Assembly: GCF_000417875.1 (NCBI RefSeq)
Contig: NW_006920873.1
Location: 118,842 to 180,327 of the forward strand
Direction: 5' to 3'
DNA: 61,486 nt
Origin: Pseudozyma flocculosa PF-1
Lineage: Eukaryota > Basidiomycota > Ustilaginomycetes > Ustilaginales > Ustilaginaceae
The notes beneath the pieces were generated by a model that searched no databases, was not told where the DNA came from, and saw only the letters and a list, made by a program, of their open reading frames with translations. Made by a program: the position numbers and the translations under genes. Shown here piece by piece: positions 44,268 to 54,753 of the stretch; the first letter of the stretch is position 1; each line of letters opens with the position of its first letter.

Positions 44268-46626
44268 CGCGACCTAGCCTGCTTCTGCTGGCCGTCCGGC
44301 CGCTTGCCCTAGCCTGCCTGCCTGCCTCTCTCTTTCGCTTGTTCGCTCGCTTTCTCACATCGATCCATCGGGACCTTGAACCGCCGCTCGACGCCCCCCT
44401 GAACAGCAAGCACGTCCAGGCGGAGCCAAGCGGCCAACTGCTTCGTCCTCGGGCCATACAGCCAAGGCCCCGATCACCCGACCTCAGCCGCTTGACGCTG
44501 CGACCCTTCCAACAGATCGAGGCAGGCCAAGCAAGGTACGGCAGCCACACCGACCGCCGCGCCCAGCGACAGCCTGCTGCCGAGTGCAGCGGGCCAGCAA
44601 GACCCTGACTGCGTCGATTCAGCCGGCACACAGGCAGGCAGACAGGCAGGCAGGCATGGGGCTGCGTCTTGAAGCCCGCCTTGGACCGTCGTCGTCCAGC
44701 ACTACCGCCCTGCCTGGATCACCGCCGCTCTCCGCCTTCCACACGCTCGGACCGAGGTTCCGTAGGTCGTTCCTGGGAGCGAGTAGGATGCAAGGGTCGT
44801 CCCGTCAGCTCGTAGCTCGTCGAGGGCCGCCCAGCCCAGCGTGGGTCGGTGGACTCCTTGGCTTGACATATCCGACGACCCTTGTCATGGTCTGCTCGCG
44901 AACTCACCAATCCGCGCCTCCGCAAAAGCGTAACGTGAAGGCAGGCCCAAGCAAGCAAGGCAACCCCATCCTCTTTTTTTGTTTGTGTCACACGCACCAT
45001 TCATCTCTCTCTCACGCTGCTGCACTCTCTTTTCCACTCCGACCGGCGACTATGCCGTCCGTCGAGCTCAGCCCCGCCCCGCTCAGCCTGCGGTCAAAGC
45101 GAGCAAGCAGGAGACCGCGAGCTTGAGGTGATGTGATGTGAGAAAGAGGGCGCACCTACCTTATCCTACCGGTATCCTTCTTTCGCGCCCAGCCCGGCAT
45201 GGAGACTACTGTACATGTACGCAATTGCGTGCCAGGCCCCGTACCGCGGGCGAATGCTCCGCATACGACGCACCCTACACGTTGCTGTACCGGTCAACCT
45301 GTATCCCAAGCTGTCAGAAGGCTCAGCATGATTGCCCGGACTCCGAGCAAGCGCTGGTCAGCAACATGTATGCGCCCTCTCGCCGCCGTTACGGTCAGGC
45401 CGCTTATTGCCAAATTGGTCGTCTACGGTCTGCTTGGGGCCACAAAGACCATACCTCGACAGGCATAGCCGTGAAAGGTCGATGCCTGCCTCGATTTGGT
45501 AGAGAGCCATCGCGATCCAGTGCCAAGCCATTGGAGCGTGTCGCCCTCTGCCAACCTTCGCACGTAGGCGGGCCAGGAAGCAGTGGTAAGAGAGCTGCTG
45601 CCGGGCTTGGTCACCAGCTGGACGAAGCGAAGACGGCCAAGTTGCGCTCCCTTGCTGCGGATGCGTCCGTCCGAAGCAGTCAGAGTCGTCGACACCGAGC
45701 GCCGTGCCGCCGCTCCACAGAGGCCACTCAATGACGACCTGCGGAACGCGAGCTGCGCCGGTCGACGACTTGAGGCATTGTTGGCAAGCGCGAAGCCGGG
45801 TCGACGGGGACAAGGGGGGGGTGAGGCGGCTCCCATACCGGGTCGTCAGCATGCCGTTGGGACAGGTGCAAGGAGGCAACAAACAGCTCGTGCTGGGCAT
45901 CATGATCATGGAGGATCGAGTGCTGTCCGCAACGGCAGCAACTCGTCGAGCCAGGCGATCAAGCACCGGTATGTGACAAGGGGACGTGCTGATGGTCCAG
46001 AAACGGAGCTCAGGAGCGAGCGTCGACGATACGAAGGTGGAGCAGAAGGAACCAAGCGGACCAAGGCTTGGGTCGATGGGCATTTGTCCGCCTTCTGCTT
46101 GTTTGTTACGCAGCAAGCAAGGGGCGGCCACGCAGGTCAGACCAACACATCAGCACGAAGGGCAAGGCGGGTCCATCTTTCCGTTGCTCCTCGGGACGCT
46201 GGGGCGATCGGCCTCTGGGGCTCTCTCCGCGGCGACGTGCGGTCGTTCAGGGTCGCCATGCACGGAGGCCGAGGGAGACGGGGGTCTTGAAAGAGCGCTC
46301 TGCTCGATTACCGGGTGCTTTCATCTGTACCGCCCTGGACAGCCAGGCAACGATAACAAGCTTGACGGCCTCGCCAGTGCCGCGCGGTGCGATGCGAGGA
46401 CGGGGTCGATGGCGAGAGCGAAGGAGAGGGAGAGGGGAAGGAGGCGGTGGTTCCAGGACCACTACCGATTGCGGCATCGGCCGTGGGTGGCTCGCGAGCC
46501 GGTCGTCGAGGATGCAAGGAGGCGTACGGGTCAGGAATTGATGGGAGCCCATGGCCAGCAAGCTCGGACGCGACCCTGGTTCGTGGGTCGAGGTCGACGA
46601 CGAAGGGGCCCGCGCGTGTGTGAGTG

Positions 46627-46645
46627 TATGTGTGTGTGTGTGTGT
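46627..46645 (+). repeat. TG dinucleotide repeat
   Basis: About nine TG units following GTGTGTGAGTGTA; the only sizeable dinucleotide repeat in the gene-poor stretch. Confidence 0.85.
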
Positions 46646-47000
46646 CACCTGGGCTGGCACGCGAGCGCGGTGCTCTGAAGTTAAGAGTGGAGGCAGCGAG
46701 GAGCAGCGGGCCAGGCCAGCCCAGCCCAGCCCCAGCCAGGCCAAGGGGCTTTGGATCGGGACCCCAAAAATCCTAGGCGAAGCACAAGGGGGGGCGGCTT
46801 TGGGCTAGGTTGGCCGGCCCGCCTTCCGCTTGGCCCACCGCCACCATCATCACGACCGACGACGACGACGCCATCCCCTCGCCGAACGGGAAATCGGCCG
46901 GGGTCGATCCGTCGTCTTGCCAGGCCTTGCCATCCTCCGTCGAGCTGCCGCGCTCCTCCGCTCCTCCTCTGGTCGAGGTGTTGGCGCATGACCTCGCTCG

Positions 47001-49414
47001 CCTCTTGCCATCCTCTCGTGTTATCTATCTCGTCTCACTCTCTCGAGTCTCGCATCGCGTCCCGTGCAAAGGGCAGAGTACGGCGGTGCGGCACCTTCCG
47101 AACTCGGTTGCTCGACCTGGGCCGTGGCTGCCGTGTCGGCAAGAGGTGGCGTCCCAGTCTCGCTCCCTTCCCGGCACGTCTAGTGCCCAAGCGCTTCAGC
47201 GGAGGCTCGGACAGGCCGCTGCGCCCTCGACTTGCGCGACCGCTGGCCAGATCCTCTGAGAGCGACCGTCCTGGCTTGCACGTACGCTTGAACTTTTGCC
47301 GGCTCGCGAGACGATTCTGGCTCGCCTCAGCGGGTCCGAAGCGTTATTGTCGACGCTGAGCCCGATTTCATCACGGCTGCCATCCGAAGCGTGGGGTCCC
47401 GGAAGGGCCTGCCTGCCCTTGATATCGTGTACGCGACGACCACGTCGCCCTCGCGACGGCTCCAGACGACGTCCGCCGGCGGCCAGCGCGCCTGGCCTGA
47501 GATTCATGCGATGGCAAGCAGCGTCCGTCCGTCCGTATGCCAAGCCTCCGGAGAGACAGCTCTAAAGTCACACAAAGCGTCTGGGTTGGGGGCACCGACG
47601 AAGCGACACGTCGTCTGGACGGAATCCATGACCTGGCCGGCGCGACCCAGCGTCCATCCGCAGCGATATATCATTTTCTTCTCGCCACGTCCAATTTTTT
47701 TTCTTTTCCTGCCACTGCTCGTCTCTCTGGCAGCCCGTGACCATCGACCGGTACGGTGCTGTACCAGGGCTCTGGCACCGCCTGGATGGGCCTAGACGAG
47801 GCTGCAGGCTCGTCCATGGCGGCGGCTACTTTGTCGGCTTGCCGCATCGAGAGGGGCGCGGGGGGGTTATTTCCTGGTCCGAGGGTCTGGCCTCTCTCTC
47901 TCCTGAGCGCAGGATAAGTACAGTAGAGGTTTGGACGGGGATACGGCATACGAGCCGCGCGAGCCGGTCCATGCTGATGGACCTGCTAGATTCAGATCGG
48001 ATGCACCCTGCTTTCGGCCCAAGCCCAACGGCGGCCGGGCGACGCAACCTGGCGACGGCAAGAGGTGCTGCCGATGGTCCGCTGCCTCGACGATGGATGG
48101 ATCCGGCAAGTCAGAGCTTGTTTCGCCTGCCTCTCTGCTTCTCGAACCTTCTTTTGTCTTCCGTGCTGTCCGTGCCGCTCGACGGACGGACGACCCGTTT
48201 GGGACTCTGAGGCTGTCTGGCCAGATCTGTCTGTCCGTCCGTTCCGTCCACCCATCGGCCAGGCTCGCTACTGCTGCTAGCTCCATCGCCGAAGCCGATC
48301 CTTCAGGCTGCCGTACCACTGGTACATAGGGGCGACTGGCTCGTGGACCCCGCTATGGCGTGTGTCGGAAGTGAGGGGACGACGTCGGTATGGCACGGAC
48401 CTCAATCGTGTCGACGATGACCTGGGTCCGACTACAGGTGAGGTGCGCTGCTAGCTCAGCGCACCTTGCAATAGCAGAGACGAGGCCAGGCCAGGACGAC
48501 CCCGAACACGGAACGATGCTTCGCGACGCGTACTTTCTGCCGCCAGGCCAAGCTAGGCCTGATCAGGCGAAGGACAGACACACAGATCAGCGTGGGCAGC
48601 CGGTTCATGGTCGAGCAGCAACGAGCAGGTGGCACCAGCCCAACCTCTCCCACGCTACCGATACCTGGCCAATGATGGTCGCCCAGAAGTCCGAGTCGGC
48701 TGGCACGGCGCCCGAGGGCGATCCCGACCGGGGTTTTGGCAGCGTCGTAAGCGCGCTTGGCGGCGAGACAGCTGATGGCCTTGCGATGTCGCAGAGGATG
48801 AGGTAGTGTGGGGACGGAACGGAACCCGAGGCCGAGCGAGGAGACGCGAGACAGGTGCAGCGTCGATGAGGAAGCAAGTGGATCGCCATCGTCGTAGGGG
48901 TCTGAGGGGAGGGGACGGTCGAGGGGCTGGGTTGCCAGCTAGCGGGTAGCCCAGCCCAGCCCCGCACTGATTTTCGTTTTGAATTTTGGGCGTCTTTTAC
49001 CTTTTGGCCTCGGGCGCGGGGTTTGGGTAATCGAGGGCAGCATGGCCGAGATGGGCCGAGGCGGGCGAGAAAAAGAAAGTGGAGAAGGTCAAGCCAAGGC
49101 CAAAGGGTCGGCGGCTCTTTGTCGCTCGCACCGAACCGCCCACGCCCGACGCAGCCTTCATCGCTCGTCGCTCATCGTTCCCCGCACCTCGATCTCGTCT
49201 TCTTCACGCACCATCTCCTCGCACATCCACCGACGACGGCATCGCCCACCCTGGCCACAGAGCAGCCAGTCCAACAGCCCGCGGGAGCATGCAAAGGGTC
49301 CTCCGAGCTTCTCTCCTCGTACGCACCGCTGCAACGCCCAGGACCCCCCTTCGCCCCGTCCCGCTCCGCCCGCACCCAGGTCTGCCACGGCGACTGGTCA
49401 GGCCTTCGTCCACC
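47001..49414 (+). other. Gene-poor stretch, part 4, and promoter of the MCMBP fusion gene
   Basis: No supportable gene. GATATATC (47665-47672) is followed by CT/T-rich sequence (47673-47730), a promoter-like arrangement with no clear gene after it. A T-rich island at 48969-49009 stands out in GC-rich surroundings about 410-450 nt before the fusion gene's ATG and is its likely nucleosome-free promoter. An in-frame upstream ATG lies at 49289. Confidence 0.5.
49289..49414 (+). other. In-frame mitochondrial-leader-like extension of the MCMBP fusion
   Basis: ATG 49289 opens 42 residues in frame with the main start at 49415. The extension has nine Arg, no Asp or Glu, and starts MQRVLRASLLVRTAATPR, very like a mitochondrial presequence. 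Context is fair (A at -3, C at +4) and poorer than the CCACCATGG at 49415, so leaky scanning could yield both forms. The PLP homeostasis protein of animals is partly mitochondrial, which gives the extension a possible purpose; this is inference. Confidence 0.5.
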
Positions 49415-52400
49415 ATGGTCCCCGACACCTACTTCACCCACGCCCTCAACAAGCCGTCGGATCTCATCCAGTCCCTCTACGACAAGGCCACCGACAAGTC
49501 GGCTCCGACCTTTGCCCGCGACGTCGAGTCCCACTTCCGCACCACCTTTGCCCACGCCGATGCCCGCTCAAAGATCCCCGTCCTCTCGCAGGCCGTCGCG
49601 CAGCCTCTCCTCCAGCAGCAGCACGGCAGCACATCCTCGACCGCGGGCAAGCTCGTGAGGTGGAGGTGCATGGTCCAGGACACTGGCCTCGGCACCGAAG
49701 TCTTCCTCTCCTCCAGCAGCGCCCAGGGGCACGACTCCGCCCGCTGCGGCCTCTTTGGCGCTGAGAACTCGGCCGCCGCACACAGCGATGCCGACGACTT
49801 CACCCACGTCGACAGCTCCAAGCTCGGCGAGCGCACCGTCGTCTACGCCGTCTCGGTGCCCGGAAGGAGCGACTGGGCACGCCGAGCATGGGGCGAGGAT
49901 TCGGCGTCCTCGGCGTCCTCGGCGTCCTCGGCGTCACAGACGCCCAGCGCCACCGACCGAGATGGACAAGGCGACGAACTCAGCTCCAAGATGGCCGCGA
50001 CCTCCCTCCTCGACGAGCCCCAGTCTCCGCAAAAGGTCGAGGAGGTCAGGCAGCGCATCCGGGCAGCCGTCGAAAAGGGCAAGGCCGTCGGCGGCAGCGG
50101 CAAGGAGCCTCGACTCGTCGCCGTCTCCAAGCTGCACCCCCCTTCGGCCATCCTCGCCGCGCACCGCCAGGCAGGTCAGCTCCACTTTGGCGAAAACTAC
50201 GTCCAGGAGATGGTCGACAAGGCCAAGGTGCTGCCAAGGGAGATCCGCTGGCACTTTGTCGGCGGCCTGCAGAGCAACAAGGGCAAGCTGCTCGCATCCA
50301 TCCCCAACCTCTACCTCCTCGAGACCCTCGATTCGGTCAAAGCGGCAAACGTCCTCCAGAAGGCGCTCAGCTCGCCGGATGCGCCCAAGCGGGACGAGCC
50401 GCTGCGCGTCTACCTCCAGGTCAACACCAGCGGTGAGGACGCCAAGAGCGGCCAGCCGCCCATCCTCGACGCTCAGAGCCTCGACGAGGCTTCTCGACCT
50501 CTGCTCGACCTAGCGGTCCATGTCATCACCAAGTGCCCCGACCTGAGGCTGAGGGGCGTCATGACGATCGGCGCGGCGGCCAACAGCGCCAACACTGCGG
50601 CCGGACAGGAGGCCAAGAGCGTCGAGGACCTCGTCTCGGCCAACCCGGACTTTGAAAAGCTCATCCGAACCCGCAAGAACCTCGTGGCTCTGCTGCGCTC
50701 CAGCTCCGACGTGGCCAAGAGCGACGCGGCCCACATCAAGGAGGCCTATGCGCAGCTGCTGGCCGAGGGCGGCGACGAGAGCGGCGGCCTCGAACTCAGC
50801 ATGGGGATGTCGGCCGATCTCGAGGTGGCTGCCATGGTCGGCAGCGACAACGTCCGCGTCGGCACCGACTGCTTCGGCAGGCGTCCGGGCACGCGCGACG
50901 AGGCCATGGCCGGCATGAAGCGCGAACTCGAAGTGGGCATCGAGGCCGCCATGGCCGAGCTCCGCAGCAGCGTCCAGGGCCAGGGCCAGGGCCAGGACAA
51001 GGCGTCCGCGAGCGGCAAGCACGGCGAGGTCTCGGCGTCCGCATCAGACCCGGGGCCGCTCGCGTACCAGGACCCGCTGCCGCAGAAGGCTCCCTTGCCC
51101 GAGGAGGGCCACGTCGGCGGACTGATCAAGGTAAGCGCTTCGCCCCGAGGTTCCCCTCTCCATCGATCTCGATCCGTGCTGATCCAAACTCTTCCCTGCA
51201 ATCCGTCTGTTGCCAGTTCTACGATGTCGATGCAGCCGAGAAGCTCAAGACTACCGAGATGGTCGACGTTGTCGGCATCCTCGACACGGCCTCGTGAGTG
51301 AAGAGCGCCGTCGATCCTTGCAGTGATGCCGTCACAGCTTCTGACGAGGGCCGACTCGACTCTTTCGATGCGCCGCGCGACAGCCTGCCGCACGCAGAGT
51401 GGCAGGAGTCGGGCTCGTCGGGGACGTCGGGCAACAACACCTCTCCCTCTGTGCCCTGCGTCCATGCCCTCTTTTTCGAGCCGGTCGACATCAACGACGC
51501 TCAGGGGCTCGCTGCTGCCGGCAGTTTTGGCCTGTCGGACCAGGGGAAGAGGTCGGCCATCATCGACTACCTCTCAACCGGCCTAGGAGGTGACAAGGTC
51601 GCCGCCGAGCTCGTGTTGCTCTCGGTTATCTCTAGGATGTGAGTTGCCCAGGTGTGCGCGTGGATCTCCCGACTTTGCGCAACGGTCGAAGTGGTAGCTC
51701 ACCCCATCTGGCCACCACCATCTACATCGCACTGCAGCCACTCGCGCCGAGCCAGCCTCTCGCTCGGCGCGCTGACCGTCAACCTGTCCAACTTCCCCGC
51801 GCCGCCCGCCTCCGGGAGCGGTGCCACGACAAAGATCTCGCGGCTGCTATCGAGCCTTCTCCCATCGGTCGTGGACGTGTCGATGGATCTCAAGGACCTC
51901 AACGACCCCAAGAGGAGCTTCAGCCCTCGGAGCTCGGGCGGTGAAGTCGGGCTGGAGGCCGGGAGGCTGCAGCTCGTCAACGGCACCGCGCTGGTCGTCA
52001 ACGAAGGCACGATGAAGGAAGGCGAGCTCAAGGAGCACGGTGAGTGTCGATCGCGGCGCGGTGGCGGTCGAAGGGAGGATCCGTTGCCGCATGGCCGCAG
52101 CTCTGACCCTCGAGGATGTCCTCCGCACGCTCCGATGCCACCTGCTGCCAGGCATCCGCAACATCAAGTCGCTCTCGTCGGTGCTGGAGTCGCACAAGCT
52201 GCCCTACATCTTCCCGTACTCGGAGTTTGAGTTTGAGACAGACCTCAACGTCGTCGTGCTGAGCCAGGGCAAGTCGTTCCTGCCCTTTGACGTCCAGTGT
52301 CCCCTCGCGGTCGCCTCCTCGTCCTCGGTCGCCAGCGCCCTGTACGGCGAGGTGGATGGGATGCCGGTGCAGGACAAGCTGGAGGGGTGGAGACGGGCGC

Positions 52401-52805
52401 TCCTGTCTGCGCGAACGCTGCAGGTGGCGCAGGCGTTTGAGATCCCGGGCGAGGTGAGCGAGTATATCCAGAGCGAGTTTGTCGAGTCGCGCAGGGAGGA
52501 CAAGGAGGTCGGGCAGGAGGATCTGTTGCGCCGCATGGCCCTCGTCCGGTGAGTCCAGTTGCCCGAGTGCGCCGAGGCGGTCCGCGGTCCGCTTCCAGCA
52601 CCATCCTGCGTCGGACCCTCGTTCGCTGACGGTGCCGGTTTGACCTTTTAATCCCGCGCGCCCCAGGCTCCTCGCCATTTCCAAGGGCGAAAAGACGCTC
52701 ACCGTCGATACGTGGAAGGCGGCCGTCGAGCTCGACTGTACCGTTTCGCAGCGTCGTCGGGCCGCCGTTGCGCAGCAGCAGCATCACCCGTCGGGCTCCA
52801 GGTGA
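49415..52805 (+). CDS. MCMBP: MCM-binding protein with an inserted PLP homeostasis (YggS/YBL036C) domain
   Basis: Six exons, 49415-51130, 51217-51293, 51384-51638, 51738-52039, 52101-52548 and 52667-52805, give 978 residues. MCMBP/ETG1 binds MCM helicase subunits and aids their unloading or assembly and sister cohesion. Residues 1-163 match its N-terminus (VRWRCMVQDTGLGTEVFL, ERTVVYAVSVPGRSDW). Residues 200-500 are a whole YggS-type domain with PLP lysine 239 in VAVSKLHP, HFGENYVQE, IRWHFVGGLQSNK, LQVNTSGEDAKSG, GVMTIG, LSMGMSAD and RVGTDCFG. From 550 MCMBP resumes (GGLIKFYDVDAAEKL, VVGILDTAS, AAELVLLSVISR, LGALTVNLSNF, SFLPFDVQCPL, TLTVDTWKAAVEL). No stop and no GTRAGT donor separates the parts in exon 1. 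Donor 51294 is clear; acceptor 51383 is preferred over 51323, which would leave a 30-nt intron. Confidence 0.88.
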
Positions 52806-53450
52806 GAGAGAGCCAAGACGTCATCCCTGCACACGTTTCTCGACATCGAGGGCATTGCTTGTCGCCGTCGACGTTCTGCTAGACGATGAAATGGAGCTTT
52901 CCAGAAGACACGGTACCGGCAGCCGAGGGGCAGGATGACGCGTCCACGCCGGTATAGACGACGGGCTGCGTGCCATGCATGAGGCGGCGAATCCGTCGTG
53001 CAGCTTTTGGCCGGGGGGCAGAGGGTGACGACGGGAGACACACAAAGACGAGAGAAGGTGCGAATCTTGAATGGGATTGACAAACAAGGTGGGCACAAGA
53101 ATACTTCGCAACGATATTGAATAGAAAAAGAAGGTGGAAGAAGTAGGAAAAAGAAGAAAAAGGACAAAGAAAGAAGGAAAGCGTCTGGTATAGTTGCAAG
53201 GGTCAAACGGAGCACTGGAAGAGAGTGCGTGTAAAGGGTAACGGATGGGCTAGAATGGTAGCCTTGTCCAAGAAGGTGGTGATGGGTGGGGCAAGAGGGG
53301 CGAGGTGGGCGACGACGGGCCGGGCTGCACCGCTGCTGAGCGGGAGCGGCGCCGAAGCCTGTCTAGAGACTTGTCGCGCCTGGCCTTCGGCCGACCGATC
53401 ACGGTTTGGAGGTTCGAAGGGCTTGCATGGGAGGGGGGGCGCCGCCCGTT
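52806..53450. other. Intergenic, convergent 3' ends of the MCMBP fusion and opsin genes
   Basis: 645 nt, more A-rich on the plus strand at 53095-53190 (GAATAGAAAAAGAAGG) than its surroundings, probably the opsin 3' UTR read antisense. No gene is supported. Confidence 0.5.
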
Positions 53451-54536
53451 TTACTGGGTGGCGTTGGTCTGCCTCATGGCCGGGGCGGGCTCGATGCCCG
53501 GGTTGCCGGCGTTGGTGTTGACGTTGTTGAAGTTGTCGTGGCCGATGATGCCGTGCGGGTCGTTGGTGCCCGTGGTGGTGGCGCCGGCACCGGTGGTGGT
53601 GGTGTTGGCGGGGGCGTTGGTCGAGTTGGGCAGGACGCCGGTGTGGTGACCGCGGGCCTCCATCCGCTTTGCGTCCTCGACGGAGCGGGGCGTGGGGCCG
53701 GCAAAGTCGGTGTCGTAGTCCGAAAACTTGCCCGAGCGCAGGTGGAGCGACGAGTAGTCGCACTTGCGCAGCGAGAAGAGGTGGACCATTGCAAAGACGG
53801 GCTTGGCGAGCAGGTCGAGGACGCCGTAGAAGACCATTTCGCCGTCGGGCGAGATCTGGTTGCTGCCGTCGGCCAGGCCCCAGGCGATGGGGTAGAGGAA
53901 CCACAGGCCGCAGAGGATGGCGGCCGAGGTGAGGTACGACTTCTTGAACTCGGCGCCCAGGTGGCTCGCCGACTTGAGGCCGGGCACCCAGATGACCCAG
54001 AAGACGTAGAACATGGCGACGCAGCCAAAGGTGAAGAAGCCCCACTTGTACCGGCTCTGCACCAGCGCGCCAATGAGGCCCGTGATGATCATGACCAGGT
54101 CAAAGAAGATGGTGACGAAAATCGTCGAGAGGGGCAGTCCCGAGACGAGGAGGAGCTCGAGGAGCAGCAGCGGCGTCGTGATGGTCCAGTCAATGTAACG
54201 CGCGTACCAGATGGAGCGCGTCGGGTAGAGGCCGTCGCCGCCGACAAAGGCTCCGTTGAGGAACTCGACGCGGATCGGCGTGGCGCCGAGGTCCGAGGCC
54301 ATGGAAAAGTAGGCAATCGACGCCGTGGCCAGGATGGCGGCGCTGAGGTAGTGGAAGGTGCGCTCGCCGCGGCTCATCTTCATGCCCCAGACCATGCAGC
54401 CGAGGCCGGTGGCGGCCATGACCGAAAAGACGGCCCACAGCCAGCTAGAGCCATTGGTGGTGATGTCGATCTGGGCCACCGTGGGGTTGAGGTCGAGCGC
54501 GTTGTTGCGCCTGGCGAGGCTGACGAGCTGGTCCAT
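53451..54536 (-). CDS. Microbial-type rhodopsin (light-driven ion pump family)
   Basis: Seven-helix retinal protein, 361 residues, no intron. Seen: helix C RYIDWTITTPLLLLELLL with Asp116 at the counter-ion/acceptor position (D85 of bacteriorhodopsin) and Glu127 at the donor position (D96), eleven residues apart as in the family; helix F FLYPIAWGLADG; Glu233 at the release-group position; and helix G YGVLDLLAKPVF with Asp241 and retinal Lys245. The Lys and both carboxylates make a working outward proton pump or a NOP-1-like slow photoreceptor likely; Glu in place of Asp at the donor position is also seen in Neurospora NOP-1. The C-terminal 75 residues are Asn/Thr/Gly-rich and cytosolic. The ATG at 54536 precedes helix A by about 30 residues. 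TATAAG lies 212 nt upstream. Confidence 0.94.
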   Translation of the reverse strand: MDQLVSLARRNNALDLNPTVAQIDITTNGSSWLWAVFSVMAATGLGCMVWGMKMSRGERTFHYLSAAILATASIAYFSMASDLGATPIRVEFLNGAFVGGDGLYPTRSIWYARYIDWTITTPLLLLELLLVSGLPLSTIFVTIFFDLVMIITGLIGALVQSRYKWGFFTFGCVAMFYVFWVIWVPGLKSASHLGAEFKKSYLTSAAILCGLWFLYPIAWGLADGSNQISPDGEMVFYGVLDLLAKPVFAMVHLFSLRKCDYSSLHLRSGKFSDYDTDFAGPTPRSVEDAKRMEARGHHTGVLPNSTNAPANTTTTGAGATTTGTNDPHGIIGHDNFNNVNTNAGNPGIEPAPAMRQTNATQ

Positions 54537-54747
54537 GACGGGCAAACGACTCGCTGCTAGCGTCGAAACAGAGGGAGGAGAGGGATACGCAAAGGGGCCT
54601 GGCTGGCTGGCGGGCTGCTTGGTGGTCGCTCGGGGACGTGGCGAGAGGAGCAGGGGCAAAGACGGGCCGAGGGAGTCTGCTGCGCTGGAGCCGGGTGGTT
54701 AGATGGGGATCGGGGAGGACAGGATGGGGACGACGGCCTACCCTCTT

Positions 54748-54753
54748 CTTATA
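54748..54753 (-). promoter_or_regulatory. Opsin TATA box (TATAAG)
   Basis: TATAAG on the minus strand, 212 nt before the opsin ATG, in an otherwise GC- and CT-rich context (GGGCTATAAGAAGAGGG). Distance suits a TATA-driven gene with a 5' UTR of roughly 150-180 nt. Confidence 0.55.

Larger units (their letters stand above)
44121..47000. other. Gene-poor stretch, part 3
   Basis: Contains an AGC repeat (44237-44266), CAGGCAGGCAGACAGG (44630-44660) and a TG repeat (46627-46645). At 44970-45050 the plus strand becomes T- and CT-rich (TTTTTTTGTTTGTG, then TCTCTCTCAC), resembling the start regions of the real genes. It is followed by a 24-codon frame from ATG 45052 to TGA 45126 with no recognisable motif. 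No domain-bearing frame was seen. Confidence 0.45.

Noticed and set aside
45358..46131. 257-codon minus-strand frame in the gene-poor stretch
   Set aside because: Mixed composition without third-position bias, no motif, no hydrophobic or domain pattern, no promoter-like leader.
49860..51060. YggS as a nested gene within an MCMBP intron
   Set aside because: No GTRAGT donor near the first junction and the whole interval is open in one frame with in-frame linkers; kept only as the alternative to test.
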